Below are positions 1 through 9,052 of a stretch of 64,000 bases of DNA, in pieces. The position numbers and the translations under genes were made by a program. How positions within the stretch are numbered: the first letter of the stretch is position 1; every line of letters starts with the position of its first letter. The stretch lies in assembly GCA_002791545.1 (NCBI GenBank), contig PFXG01000011.1, forward strand, positions 58,412-122,411. The letters are read 5' to 3'. The notes beneath the pieces were generated by a model, which searched no databases, was not told the origin of the DNA, and was given only the letters and a program-made list of their open reading frames with translations. This DNA is from Zetaproteobacteria bacterium CG_4_9_14_3_um_filter_49_83 (lineage in GTDB: Bacteria; Pseudomonadota; Zetaproteobacteria; Mariprofundales; Mariprofundaceae).

Positions 1-1174
1 GCGACTTCTGATAAGCCTCAACAATCTTTCGGATCGACGGATGCACCCTGGCGATACTGTCGAATTTTTCGCGGGTTAACTCCATGAGTTCAACATTGGA
101 CTCAGCGATCACAGTAGCTGTTCTGGGTTTTTCTGTGAGAAGTGCAACCTCACCAAAAAACGATCCCTCACCCATGCGGCCGAGCTCAATCGGCTTGCCA
201 TCTTTTTGCATGCCGCAAGTGACAATACGGACAATACCTGAGCGAATTAAAAAGAAAGAGTCTCCCTGCTCACCCTCACGCACGACAATTTTGCCTTTGG
301 CCAGCCTGATCATATTAAAGGAATTGGCCAACTCCAGCTTGGCATCTTCAGGCACACCTTCAAATACTGGTGTCAAGGCCAATACGCGTGCCAGCACTCG
401 CTGGCGATAAAACTGTTCAACGGTACCACTAATGGCCGGATTATCTTTCACCCACCGATCAAACGTATCCCTGTCGATCATCAACACGCTGACTTCAGTA
501 TCAGCAACAGCGAAGTCACGTCGTTTGACGCGCGACATAAAGGCGTGCTCACCAAAACAGTCACCTTCCCCCAACCTGGAATACACTTTTGTTCTGCCGG
601 ATGATTGTCGGGCTTCCAGACGTACCGAGCCCATACCAATCAGATACAGATACTCCCCTTCCTCGCCCTGTGCGTATATTTCTGAACCTTCTGAAAAGCT
701 CTTAAGGGTCAGTGAATCCATGAACGATTCAAGATAATCACCTGACAATCCGGACAGCAAAGGTGTCCGCTCAAAGCCAAGTTTTCCTTTATCTTCAGAG
801 CTGATGTCCATACCCATCGTCTTATCAGCCGGCACCATGGTACTGACTGCCCAGTCTTCACCACGTTCAGCTGAAAGCTCTTTCAGATGTTCTTTAATTT
901 CGGTTCGATGCGGATCCAGGCGTAAGATAACTTTATTAATCGCGATCGACTGTACGATATATCCCTGCTCGGCGTACATTCTGGCAATTTTAACATAATC
1001 AGCGACAGCGCCGTCAGTATCGCCATTTTTTTCTCGCAGCTCAGCCAGCTTTACAAATGTACGCAGATCGTCCGGACTGCTTTTATGCAATTCCTCAAAC
1101 AAGCCAAGAGCAACCTTGTGTTTGCCATCCAGTAGCGCTCGCATTGCTTTTTTTCGAATCTGATCGTCTGACAT
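1..1174 (-). CDS. Tandem cyclic-nucleotide-binding-domain protein (3' end beyond window)
   Basis: The reading frame is open from an ATG at 1174-1172 to the window edge, about 391 codons without a stop, so the C-terminus is missing. Residues 1 to about 110 are helical and TPR-like (KALLD/LFEEL/KLAELREKNG pattern). Two cNMP-binding beta-barrels follow, at about 130-245 and 260-380. The second has the canonical phosphate-binding cassette FGEVALL-x4-PRTATV. The first has FGEHAFM with a less typical arginine region, so it may be structural. No DNA-binding helix-turn-helix is seen, so this is not an ordinary CRP regulator. A role as a cytoplasmic cAMP or c-di-GMP sensor or scaffold is inference. 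It starts 8 bp after the LolC/E-family stop codon and is probably cotranscribed with it. Confidence 0.8.
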   Translation of the reverse strand, partial: MSDDQIRKKAMRALLDGKHKVALGLFEELHKSSPDDLRTFVKLAELREKNGDTDGAVADYVKIARMYAEQGYIVQSIAINKVILRLDPHRTEIKEHLKELSAERGEDWAVSTMVPADKTMGMDISSEDKGKLGFERTPLLSGLSGDYLESFMDSLTLKSFSEGSEIYAQGEEGEYLYLIGMGSVRLEARQSSGRTKVYSRLGEGDCFGEHAFMSRVKRRDFAVADTEVSVLMIDRDTFDRWVKDNPAISGTVEQFYRQRVLARVLALTPVFEGVPEDAKLELANSFNMIRLAKGKIVVREGEQGDSFFLIRSGIVRIVTCGMQKDGKPIELGRMGEGSFFGEVALLTEKPRTATVIAESNVELMELTREKFDSIARVHPSIRKIVEAYQKS

Positions 1175-1182
1175 GTTCCCCT

Positions 1183-2430
1183 CTATTCGTAGCGTAAAGC
1201 GTCAGCTGGAGGAACACTTGCAGCCCGCCAGGCCGGATAAATTGTAGCCAACAATCCCACCACAAAACTTATCCCAACAACCAACAATACCGAGACAGGG
1301 TCAACTATGGAAGGGATGTGGTCAATAAAATATACATCTTTGGATAAGAATGTAATGCCGGTGACAGACTCAACCCATGCCAATACAGCATCAAGACGCC
1401 ATGCCAGCAAGAGCCCCATGCTCGCACCCAGAACAATTCCGACGCCGGTCAGCATCACCCCCATCATCAGAAAAACACGCATCACCGATGCATGTGTTGC
1501 TCCCACCGTTTTCAGAATGGCAATTTCCTTACGCCGCTCCATCACCACCATCACCAGTGAAGCAATCATATTAATCACGGCAACCAACACAATCAGCGAC
1601 AAAATCACACCCATAGCCCGACGTTCCATTTTCAGCGCGTCGAAAAACGAACGATTCCGTTGTGTCCAGTCAGTGACCCAGGCATCAACCGGAAGCTTTC
1701 CACGTAACATGGCGGCAAATTGCGGAGCCTGATCCCGATCAAGCAGATGTAATTCAATACCACCGACACGATCTCCCAAACGAGCCAGACGTTGCAGAGA
1801 CTTTAGCGGTGCCAGCACGACACCTGAATCGTATTCATAAAAGCCCGAATCAAAAATACCAACCACTTTGAAACTTCGCATTCTGGGGGCCATACCGGAC
1901 GGTGAGACACCTCCGGATGGGGATACAATGCGCACAGCATCACCCACTGAAACACTTAACTTACGAGCCAGATCCTTGCCAATCACCACTTCAAACAGCG
2001 CTTCTTCACCGGAAGAAATAAAACGCCCCCCCTCAAGAATCTGTCCAGCGATTCTTCCGGCCCGGGTCGTATCCACGCCTTTCAGTATCGCACCGACAGA
2101 TTGTTTACCGCGATTAATCAGCACCTGAGAAATAATATAGGGCGTTGCCTGCTCAACATCCGGGAATGACTCAATCACATCGAGCCATGCCTGCCAATCT
2201 TCGATGGTGTCACCTGCGCCCTGAACATCGACATGCGATGAAAACCCGAGAATTTTATCCCTTATTTCGATAGCTGCGCCGTTCATTACCGACAACACAA
2301 CAATCAGTGCCATGACGCCAACCGCAACACCCAACGAAGAGCTCCAGCCTATCAGTGAGACAAATTTCTCATCCCTTCGCGAACGCAAATAGCGTAACGC
2401 CAGCATCCATTCATAAGTTTTAATAGCCAA
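1183..2430 (-). CDS. lolC: Lipoprotein-releasing ABC transporter permease, LolC/LolE family
   Basis: This 415-residue inner-membrane permease has the FtsX/MacB fold. It has an N-terminal cytoplasmic stretch with the LolC/E signature LALRYLRSRR and a first membrane segment at about 25-50 followed by VMNG. A periplasmic MacB-like core domain spans about 50-250, and three more membrane segments lie at about 270-300, 320-350 and 375-405. In the Lol system it forms the membrane part that, with the ATPase LolD, detaches mature lipoproteins and hands them to LolA. Length fits the family (about 400-415). No lolD is present in the window; the next gene downstream is the cNMP-domain protein. Assignment to LolC rather than LolE, or a single LolF-type permease, cannot be decided here. 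Confidence 0.88.
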   Translation of the reverse strand: MAIKTYEWMLALRYLRSRRDEKFVSLIGWSSSLGVAVGVMALIVVLSVMNGAAIEIRDKILGFSSHVDVQGAGDTIEDWQAWLDVIESFPDVEQATPYIISQVLINRGKQSVGAILKGVDTTRAGRIAGQILEGGRFISSGEEALFEVVIGKDLARKLSVSVGDAVRIVSPSGGVSPSGMAPRMRSFKVVGIFDSGFYEYDSGVVLAPLKSLQRLARLGDRVGGIELHLLDRDQAPQFAAMLRGKLPVDAWVTDWTQRNRSFFDALKMERRAMGVILSLIVLVAVINMIASLVMVVMERRKEIAILKTVGATHASVMRVFLMMGVMLTGVGIVLGASMGLLLAWRLDAVLAWVESVTGITFLSKDVYFIDHIPSIVDPVSVLLVVGISFVVGLLATIYPAWRAASVPPADALRYE

Positions 2431-2455
2431 TGTCAGTTAAAACCGATAACCGGGG

Positions 2456-3802
2456 TCAAACCAGATACCTGAAATACAGGTAAGCATGGGCGACTAATAT
2501 CGTCAGCAACATCAAGGCAAAAGCATGTTTAAGAAACTCCAGAAAGGCAATCGGATAACCCGCCCGCTGGGCAAATCCGGCAACAATTAAATTTGCCGAA
2601 GCACCGATCAATGAGCCATTACCACCCAGACATGCGCCTAAAGCCAGCGCCCACCACAAAGGAACCAGCGCTTCTTCACCGCCAAATGTCGGAGCCATGC
2701 TTTGAATCAGGGGAATCATCGTCGCCACAAACGGAATGTTATCAATTAAAGCTGATGCTATCGCCGACACCCAGAGAACTGCCGCAGCCGTTGCTGTCAT
2801 AGAGCCACCGGTCAAAGACAATGTCTTCTGTGCCAGCAGAGCAATCACACCGGTATGTTCAACGCCGGTCACAATTATAAATAAACCGACAAAAAAGAAG
2901 ATCGTGGTCCATTCAACTTCCGCCATGACCCCTTCGTAGGCATGATCTTTTTCGTGCAACGACTGGCCAAAGCTTTGCAGCAACAGCAACACTGCGGCAC
3001 CAAACATAGCAATACTCGCCGGTTCCAGATGAAAACTATGTGCTACGCTAAATCCCGCAATCACAGCGAATAACACAAACAAACATTTTTTCAGCAACTG
3101 TGGATTGGTAATTGCTTCGTTTTCGTTAAATTGCATCACCAGTGCCTTGTTTTCTTCGGATGCATGAAGATCCCGCCCGAACATAAACCATACACAAAGA
3201 AGCACGACAGCAAAAATAACCGGTGTAATCGGAGCCAGATTGACAAGGAAATCGTAAAAACTCAAATGCGCGGCAGAACCAATCATAATATTCGGCGGAT
3301 CACCGATTAAGGTGGCTGTACCACCGATATTTGATGCCAGAATCTGAGCAAAAAGATACGGGTATGGCCTCACTCCGAGTGCTTCGGTAATCAACAAGGT
3401 TACCGGTGCGATGAGCAGTACAGTGGTCACGTTATCCAGAAAAGCTGAAAACACTGCCGTTACCACGGACAGCATCACCAAAATACCCCAGGGACTGCCT
3501 TTTACTGATTTAGCGGCCTTGATTGCCACATACTGGAACATGCCTGTCTTCTGACTAATCGCAACAATGACCATCATACCGGTAAGCAGACCGATGGTAT
3601 TAAAATCTATACCTGCCATGGCTTGCTTCTGGGTAATCACACCACAAAAAATCATCAATCCGGCACCGAGCAATGACAGCACGGCACGATTGAATTTCTC
3701 CAGCATGATTATGCCGTAGATCAGCAAAAGAACCGTCACGGCGACCCAGGTCGGGTCCCAGCCAAAAATCACATGTGAGAGATGTTCTTCAGCATTATGC
3801 AC
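2456..3802 (-). CDS. NhaD/ArsB-type ion transporter
   Basis: This is a polytopic inner-membrane protein of the ion-transporter superfamily (NhaD Na+/H+ antiporters, ArsB, P-protein), with about 11-12 hydrophobic segments. Family-typical signatures include FLDNVTTVLL, the GGTATLIGDPPNIM loop, and the second-half repeats ALIDNIPFVATMIP and GGNGSLIGASANL. I chose the GTG at 3802 (448 aa) because GGGGTGG lies six bases upstream and it overlaps the CBS-gene stop by 8 bp. The ATG 57 bp further upstream would run deep into the CBS gene without an evident ribosome site. The substrate (Na+ or an oxyanion) cannot be read from sequence. The coupling to the CBS-pair protein suggests nucleotide- or ion-sensing control of transport, which is inference. 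Confidence 0.82.
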   Translation of the reverse strand: MHNAEEHLSHVIFGWDPTWVAVTVLLLIYGIIMLEKFNRAVLSLLGAGLMIFCGVITQKQAMAGIDFNTIGLLTGMMVIVAISQKTGMFQYVAIKAAKSVKGSPWGILVMLSVVTAVFSAFLDNVTTVLLIAPVTLLITEALGVRPYPYLFAQILASNIGGTATLIGDPPNIMIGSAAHLSFYDFLVNLAPITPVIFAVVLLCVWFMFGRDLHASEENKALVMQFNENEAITNPQLLKKCLFVLFAVIAGFSVAHSFHLEPASIAMFGAAVLLLLQSFGQSLHEKDHAYEGVMAEVEWTTIFFFVGLFIIVTGVEHTGVIALLAQKTLSLTGGSMTATAAAVLWVSAIASALIDNIPFVATMIPLIQSMAPTFGGEEALVPLWWALALGACLGGNGSLIGASANLIVAGFAQRAGYPIAFLEFLKHAFALMLLTILVAHAYLYFRYLV

Positions 3803-4262
3803 GGTTTTCCACCCCGCTTTCCTGCACAAAGCATAAAATATCGGAACGCGCCACAACACCTTTCAAATGCTTATCTTTACTGACCACCATGGCCAAAGAA
3901 CTATGATGAGAGGCCAATAATTCAGCAGCAACGGACAATACCGATGATTTTTCATCGACCAGAATTGGCGATGGATTCATGATATCAGCGACTATTTTAG
4001 AAGCGATTTCGTTATACCTTCGCTTCAGGACGCCAATATCCGGCACAAATTCGACATGATCCAGATCACCGCTGGTGATGTAACTCGGAACAATCGTTGT
4101 CAGAATTTTATAGGTGGAAAACTCTCCAAGCACACGCCCATGTTCATCGATCACCGGTAAGGTTCTGTATTTAAGCGTCCGCATACGATGCAGAATATCT
4201 CCCACATTTTCATGCAACTGAACGGTTTCCACTTCCCGAACCATGATATCTTCTGCTTTCAT
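3795..4262 (-). CDS. CBS-domain pair protein
   Basis: This 155-residue soluble protein consists almost only of two CBS motifs. The first is residues 1-58 (MKAEDIMVREVETV ... YRTLPVIDEHGRVLG) and the second about 90-150 (VADIMNPSPILVDE ... GVVARSDIL). A roughly 30-residue helical insert separates them. CBS pairs (Bateman modules) bind adenosine nucleotides and regulate partner enzymes, channels or transporters. This one overlaps the start of the downstream NhaD/ArsB-type transporter gene, so a regulatory role on that transporter is a reasonable inference. It follows lysS by 38 bp on the same strand. Confidence 0.85.
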   Translation of the reverse strand: MKAEDIMVREVETVQLHENVGDILHRMRTLKYRTLPVIDEHGRVLGEFSTYKILTTIVPSYITSGDLDHVEFVPDIGVLKRRYNEIASKIVADIMNPSPILVDEKSSVLSVAAELLASHHSSLAMVVSKDKHLKGVVARSDILCFVQESGVENRA

Positions 4263-4300
4263 TGCCAGTCTCCCAACGGAATATCTTTCATCTCGGTAAA

Positions 4301-5833
4301 CTAAAAGGTTTCCGGCCTCATATGCGGAAATAGCAGCACATCCCGAATAGAATGCTGACCGGTCATCATCATCACCAGTCGATCCACACCAATACCCACA
4401 CCGGCGGCTGGCGGCATGCCATACTCCAGAGCACGAAGAAAATCTTCATCCACACCCGTGGCTTCCGCATCACCAGCGGCTTTAGCCAGGGCCTGTGCTT
4501 CTAAACGAGAACGCTGATCATCCGGATCGTTCAGTTCAGAAAAACCATTAGCAATTTCACTGCCCGCTATAAACAGTTCAAAGCGATCAGTAACACTTGG
4601 CTCATCATTACTGCGCCTGGCCAGCGGCGACACATCGACCGGATAGTGGGTTACAAATGTCGGCTGCATCAGCTCCGGTTCAATCAGCTCTTCAAACAAA
4701 GCCAGCAAATAGTGCCCTGCTTTCCACGTAATCAGCGGTTTAATATCCGGAATAACCTGTAAACAAACCGTTGCCAACAAGGCTTTATCGTTGGTATGGC
4801 CGCGTAAGTCAGGGCGTTTTTCAATTACGGCTTCATCTAAACGTAATCGCCTGAATGGCATAGAGAAATCGAGCTCGACACCTTTCCATTCAAGCGTTTC
4901 GATATTCAAGCCATACGCAATATCACGAATCAACCCTTCTGTATTCTCCATAGCATCGTTAAAATCGGCATAAGCCTGATAAAACTCAACCATGGTAAAT
5001 TCGGGATTATGGGTCGTATCCACACCTTCATTTCTGAAATTCCGGTTAACTTCAAACACCCGCTCGAAACCACCCACCAGCAAACGCTTCAGATATAACT
5101 CCGGTGCAATGCGCAAAAACATATCCATATCCAGCGCATTGTGATGCGTTATAAACGGTCTGGCTGCTGCACCACCGGCTTGCGATTGCAGCATCGGCGT
5201 TTCAACTTCCATGAATCCGCGCGATTCCAGCCCCTGACGCAAAAGCGACATCATTTTAGAGCGATTACGAAATACAGTGCGAGATTCCGGCGACACCATC
5301 AAGTCAACATAACGCTGACGATATTTAATTTCGATATCGCTCAGGCCATGCCACTTTTCCGGCAATGGCCGCAAGCATTTAACGACCATTTCGACGTGTT
5401 TGACGCGCACCGACAACTCGTTGGTACGCGTACGAAACACCACGCCACTTGCACCAATGATATCACCCAGATCCCATTTCTTGGTCGGGTTATAATTCGC
5501 TTCACCACCCAGCTCATTGAGATTCAGAAACAACTGAATCTCCCCCTGTTCATCCCTGATTTTTACAAAGCTGGACTTACCCATTACCCGATGGGCCATA
5601 ATTCGCCCTGAGACATGAACCTGTACAGCAGCCTGTTCCAGCTGCCCGGCATCGTGCTCAACATAGCGATCATGCAACGTACCCAGCGATATATCTTTTC
5701 GCCAGGTGTTTGAATAAGTTTCTCCAGCCTCGCGCATTTTTGCCAGCTTCTCACGGCGTACTGCGATTTGTTCAGGCAAGTCCTCAGAGGCAACCTGATT
5801 GACTTGAGTGGTATCAGCGTCTTTGTTTCCCAT
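4301..5833 (-). CDS. lysS: Lysyl-tRNA synthetase, class II
   Basis: The enzyme charges tRNA-Lys with lysine in the cytoplasm. At 510 residues it has the normal length for class II LysRS. The N-terminal OB-fold anticodon domain lies at about 65-190 (VHVSGRIMAHRVMGKSSF, then IRDEQGEIQLF). The catalytic core has motif 1 (GFMEVETPML), motif 2 (FRNEGVDTTHNPEFTMVEFY) and motif 3 (GIGVDRLVMMMTG near the C-terminus). The start lies 11 bp after the ndk stop codon with only a weak ribosome site (the gap is T-rich), suggesting translation coupled to ndk. It is very likely part of the ndk-lysS-CBS-transporter transcription unit. Confidence 0.97.
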   Translation of the reverse strand: MGNKDADTTQVNQVASEDLPEQIAVRREKLAKMREAGETYSNTWRKDISLGTLHDRYVEHDAGQLEQAAVQVHVSGRIMAHRVMGKSSFVKIRDEQGEIQLFLNLNELGGEANYNPTKKWDLGDIIGASGVVFRTRTNELSVRVKHVEMVVKCLRPLPEKWHGLSDIEIKYRQRYVDLMVSPESRTVFRNRSKMMSLLRQGLESRGFMEVETPMLQSQAGGAAARPFITHHNALDMDMFLRIAPELYLKRLLVGGFERVFEVNRNFRNEGVDTTHNPEFTMVEFYQAYADFNDAMENTEGLIRDIAYGLNIETLEWKGVELDFSMPFRRLRLDEAVIEKRPDLRGHTNDKALLATVCLQVIPDIKPLITWKAGHYLLALFEELIEPELMQPTFVTHYPVDVSPLARRSNDEPSVTDRFELFIAGSEIANGFSELNDPDDQRSRLEAQALAKAAGDAEATGVDEDFLRALEYGMPPAAGVGIGVDRLVMMMTGQHSIRDVLLFPHMRPETF

Positions 5834-5844
5834 AAAAAGTGAAA

Positions 5845-6273
5845 TTACCCGCGGCTGTGCAGATCAAGATCCGCAAAGAAGAATGAAATTTCGATAGCAG
5901 CATTTTCCTGTGAGTCAGAACCATGCACTGCATTGGCATCAATAGAATCAGCATGATCAGCACGAATGGTGCCTGCTTCAGCTTCCTTCGGATTGGTTGC
6001 CCCCATCAACTGGCGATTCAATGCAACAGCATTTTTTCCTTCAAGTGCCATAGCCAGAATCGGGCCTGAGCTCATGAAGTCACACAAATCCTGATAAAAC
6101 GGGCGCTCTTTATGTACAGCATAAAAACGACCAGCCTGCTCTGCTGACAAATGCGTCATACGCGTGCCAATTACTGACAAGCCATTTTCTTCGAAACGGC
6201 GAATAATATCGCCAATCACATTCTTGCCTACCGCATCCGGTTTGATAATTGATAACGTACGTTGAACTGCCAT
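5845..6273 (-). CDS. ndk: Nucleoside diphosphate kinase
   Basis: The enzyme transfers the gamma-phosphate from NTPs to NDPs through a phosphohistidine intermediate, balancing nucleotide pools. At 142 residues it is a full-length Ndk: the start is [11 protein letters not shown] and the active-site histidine lies in NAVHGSDS near the C-terminus. It is the first gene after a well-formed sigma70 promoter and directly precedes lysS. It is separated from upstream msrB by 123 bp, so the msr genes appear to be a different transcript. Confidence 0.97.
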   Translation of the reverse strand: MAVQRTLSIIKPDAVGKNVIGDIIRRFEENGLSVIGTRMTHLSAEQAGRFYAVHKERPFYQDLCDFMSSGPILAMALEGKNAVALNRQLMGATNPKEAEAGTIRADHADSIDANAVHGSDSQENAAIEISFFFADLDLHSRG

Positions 6274-6329
6274 GGAATGACCCCCAATACCTTATTATGT
6301 TTGTCCCCTCACTTTTGTGAAGAGGCAGC

Positions 6330-6358
6330 ACTATAGGAGGCCCAACCAAATGTGGCAA
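6330..6358 (-). promoter_or_regulatory. Sigma70-type promoter of the ndk-lysS unit
   Basis: On the minus strand, TTGCCA (6358-6353) and TATAGT (6335-6330) are separated by exactly 17 bp. Each box differs from consensus at one position. The predicted start point, near 6323, leaves a leader of about 50 nt before the ndk ATG. It is the best-formed promoter I found in the window. Confidence 0.65.
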
Positions 6359-6396
6359 ATAGACGCGCACAAAAAGATCAGTCTTTCAGATGAAAT

Positions 6397-6885
6397 TCAG
6401 GCGTCAGTCGCTTTAAATATCAGTGCAACACCATTGTTGCAAAAGCGTTTACCGGTGGGTTTCGGACCATCGTCAAATACATGACCCTGATGGCCGGAAC
6501 ATCGTGCACAATGATATTCCGTGCGTGGCCAGATCAGTTTGAAATCTTTTTTTGTTGCGACATGCTGTTCAATGGAAGCAAAAAAGCTGGGCCAACCGGT
6601 GCCGCTGTCATATTTGGCTTCGGATAAAAACAGCGGTAAATCACAAGCGGCGCAATGAAATACACCTGCCCGCTTCTCCTGATTCAAGGCGCTGCTGAAT
6701 GCCCGCTCCGTACCTTCCTCGCGCAGCACTTCAAATTGTTCTGCTGTTAACAGCTCACGCCACTGGGCTTCTGTTTTTTCAATCGTCTCAATCATAATTG
6801 TCTCCTTCGCCGCTGTTGTTCTTACCGGCAACAGCAGCCCGGCTGTCGCCCCCCCCAGAGCCAATAAAAATATCCGCCGGTTCAT
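6397..6885 (-). CDS. msrB: Exported peptide-methionine (R)-S-oxide reductase
   Basis: The enzyme reduces methionine-R-sulfoxide in proteins. The start at 6885 is set by an ATGA overlap with the msrA stop and an AGGAG eight bases upstream, giving 162 residues. Residues 1-27 form an export signal with a twin-arginine look (NRRIFLLALGGATAG), pointing to the periplasm. The catalytic domain has the two zinc CxxC pairs (CAAC, CARC), the GTGWPSF motif and the nucleophile cysteine in RFCNNGVAL. With msrA, the two genes form an exported Msr pair that would repair oxidised envelope proteins. Export route (Tat versus Sec) is inference from the signal alone. Confidence 0.93.
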   Translation of the reverse strand: MNRRIFLLALGGATAGLLLPVRTTAAKETIMIETIEKTEAQWRELLTAEQFEVLREEGTERAFSSALNQEKRAGVFHCAACDLPLFLSEAKYDSGTGWPSFFASIEQHVATKKDFKLIWPRTEYHCARCSGHQGHVFDDGPKPTGKRFCNNGVALIFKATDA

Positions 6886-7532
6886 AATGGGCTCCTTTGA
6901 AAATGTTCTCCACCCGCCTCTTCGCCCCATAGCTGCTGCAAACGCTGATCCCGGCCGCAGTTATGGCGATAGAAATGATATCGAAGCGGATTTTTCTGAT
7001 AATAGTCCTGATGGTAATCTTCGGCAGGATAAAACATACCGGCCTTTACCACTTCAGTTTGAATATCACCACTAAATGGCTTGCTTTCCTGAAGTCTCTT
7101 CAGCGCTGTTTCAGCAGACTGCTTCTGAGTCTCTGAAGTATAAAATATTGCACTTCGATATTGTGTCCCGACATCACAGAACTGACGGTTTTTCACTGTC
7201 GGGTCGACATTCCTCCAGAACACCTCCAGCAAAGTAGCATACGCTACCTTTTGCGGGTCAAAAGCGATTTGAACCGCCTCGGCATGGCCCGTTTTACCAC
7301 TGGAAACCTCTTCATAACTCGGATTTTCGGTATGACCACCGACATAGCCCGAAGTTGTCGAAATCACACCAGAAAGCCTGTCAAAAGGATGCTCCATACA
7401 CCAAAAGCAACCGCCTGCGAATATCGCATATTCAATCTTTGCCGATGGCACATCCTGTTTTTCTTCAGCCATACTCATACCGCCACCTCCAGACAAAAAC
7501 ACCAGCACCCACAACCATCGATATTTTTTCAT
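6882..7532 (-). CDS. msrA: Exported peptide-methionine (S)-S-oxide reductase
   Basis: The enzyme reduces methionine-S-sulfoxide in proteins. I start it at the ATG at 7532 (216 aa), preceded by GAGGTGG six bases upstream; a longer frame begins 60 bp earlier without support. Residues 1-21 (MKKYRWLWVLVFLSGGGG) form a signal peptide. The catalytic motif is AGGCFWCMEHPF, followed by GYVGGHTENPSYEEV, GHAEAVQI and DYHQDYY, all standard MsrA features. Its last bases overlap msrB by 4 bp. Both enzymes being exported indicates a periplasmic repair pathway; no membrane electron donor (MsrQ or DsbD-like) is visible nearby. Confidence 0.94.
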   Translation of the reverse strand: MKKYRWLWVLVFLSGGGGMSMAEEKQDVPSAKIEYAIFAGGCFWCMEHPFDRLSGVISTTSGYVGGHTENPSYEEVSSGKTGHAEAVQIAFDPQKVAYATLLEVFWRNVDPTVKNRQFCDVGTQYRSAIFYTSETQKQSAETALKRLQESKPFSGDIQTEVVKAGMFYPAEDYHQDYYQKNPLRYHFYRHNCGRDQRLQQLWGEEAGGEHFQRSPL

Positions 7533-7652
7533 ATCTACCACCTCAATACCATTGTTATTTAGTCCAGTATTGATATCAAGCGTGAAAAACAAATGAACAC
7601 CGGGATACGCTCTGGGCTATTGGTTAAGGTAGTCGAAGGAAATTCGCAAAAC

Positions 7653-8759
7653 TTACACTTGCGAGACTATGCCGCCGCCAAGCAATTCTTCTCCGGCGTA
7701 GAATGCCGCCACCTGACCGGGGGCAGTCGGCTTTTGCGGCTGATCAAACAGCAGCTCGATAGTATCGCCCTGCCGTTGCCAGCGACATGCGGCCGGATGC
7801 ATTTGATAACGTACTTTCGCCATCAATGGCGCACCATCAGCCGGTTCATTGATCCATGAAATATCGGAGACAAGTACCCGCCGGATTAACGCATCCTCGG
7901 GATGCGCCACCACCACCCGTGCCGTTACGCCATCCAGAGCAACCACGTGCCACGGCCCATCGGGTAAACCGAGACCCTTACGCTGGCCGAGTGTAAAATG
8001 TGCAATACCCTGATGTGTGCCAAGTCTGTTGCCTTCGCGATCAACAATATCTCCGGCGCGAAACCCGGCCTCGGCACCTTCGCGCTTCAAAAATGCAATG
8101 CGATCTCCGGCCGGAATAAAACAGATATCCTGACTTTCATGCTTATGCGCCGTCAGCAGCTTATAATGCAGCGCCAGGCGACGCACCGCCTCTTTTTCCA
8201 GATGTCCGACAGGAAACAATACCCGGCTGGCTTGCTGGCGATTGATCGTAGCCAGAAAATAACTCTGATCCTTTTTCGGGTCATCGCCCTTGAACACGTG
8301 CACACCACTGGCATCATCCAGACGTTTAACATAATGGCCGGTCGCCACAAACTCAGCCTGCAACTGATCCGCCACATCCAGCAGTGCACCGAATTTCACA
8401 AAGCGATTGCAGCGCTCACACGGATTCGGCGTGCGTCCGCTTTCGTAGTCCTGCACAAACGGATCAATCACATCGCGGCGAAATTGCTCGCGCATATCCA
8501 TCGCATAAAACGGTATACCGACCTGATCAGCCACGCGTCGCGCATCGTAGGAATCTTCCAGTGCGCAGCAGGTGCCATGCCGTTTGATGTTTTCACGCGT
8601 GTAATCCCACACGTTGAGGAACACACCGATCACATCAGCTCCGGCATCCTTGAGCAGTGCCGCCATCACCGACGAATCTACACCGCCGCTCATCGCCGCA
8701 ATGACGCGTCGTCCTTTCAGCGCCAATAAATCGGGTTTCAATGATTCAATATCAGACAT
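7653..8759 (-). CDS. mnmA: tRNA-specific 2-thiouridylase
   Basis: The enzyme performs the s2U34 thiolation of the anticodon wobble base in tRNA-Lys, -Glu and -Gln, taking sulfur from the IscS/Tus relay. At 368 residues it is full length. It shows the PP-loop ATP pyrophosphatase motif MSGGVDSSV and the catalytic and persulfide cysteines in NPCERCNRFVKFG and SQDICFIP. The GQRKGLG central-domain motif and a C-terminal beta-barrel are also present. It lies upstream of msrA on the same strand, with a 120-bp gap that may hold the msrAB promoter. Confidence 0.97.
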   Translation of the reverse strand: MSDIESLKPDLLALKGRRVIAAMSGGVDSSVMAALLKDAGADVIGVFLNVWDYTRENIKRHGTCCALEDSYDARRVADQVGIPFYAMDMREQFRRDVIDPFVQDYESGRTPNPCERCNRFVKFGALLDVADQLQAEFVATGHYVKRLDDASGVHVFKGDDPKKDQSYFLATINRQQASRVLFPVGHLEKEAVRRLALHYKLLTAHKHESQDICFIPAGDRIAFLKREGAEAGFRAGDIVDREGNRLGTHQGIAHFTLGQRKGLGLPDGPWHVVALDGVTARVVVAHPEDALIRRVLVSDISWINEPADGAPLMAKVRYQMHPAACRWQRQGDTIELLFDQPQKPTAPGQVAAFYAGEELLGGGIVSQV

Positions 8760-8800
8760 GCGCCAAGCCTATCGACTTCCGTGCGCCTGCGCACCTGGGC

Positions 8801-9052
8801 CTACAATCCCAGCCAGAGTTTCAGTGCTGTATCCAGCGCCACGCCTTGAACCGGCATCTGTGAACCGATGCGTTCCCTGATGCGATCTGCTTTGATGGCT
8901 GTGAGCTTATCCACCATAATCTGCGAAGGTTTATTCAGGCCGGTTCCATCATCAGCAGACAACAGCAAGCGAAACAGAGGGGCATCTACATGATGCGACG
9001 TGATCGGGCAGACAACGATACAGGCGTGGGTCGGGAGTTGTTCAGAACTTCC
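8801..9052 (-). pseudogene. 5'-truncated MazF/PemK-type toxin remnant
   Basis: Immediately after the antiporter stop codon, and in the same frame, about 83 codons read through to a TAG at 8803-8801. The translation contains CIVVCPITSHHVDAPLFRL, GLNKPSQIMVDKL and a final LDTALKLWLGL. These match the C-terminal two thirds of MazF/PemK endoribonuclease toxins (CPITS core, PSQIMVDK, terminal LWLGL). The N-terminal third, with the RGxIW strand and catalytic arginine region, is missing, and there is no start codon or antitoxin gene. It is a dead toxin fragment, or a readthrough extension of the antiporter. The family match is from memory of PemK sequences. Confidence 0.65.

Noticed and set aside
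7998..8729. 243-codon plus-strand frame opposite mnmA
   Set aside because: mnmA is certain on the other strand. The frame has no motifs and reflects antisense codon bias.
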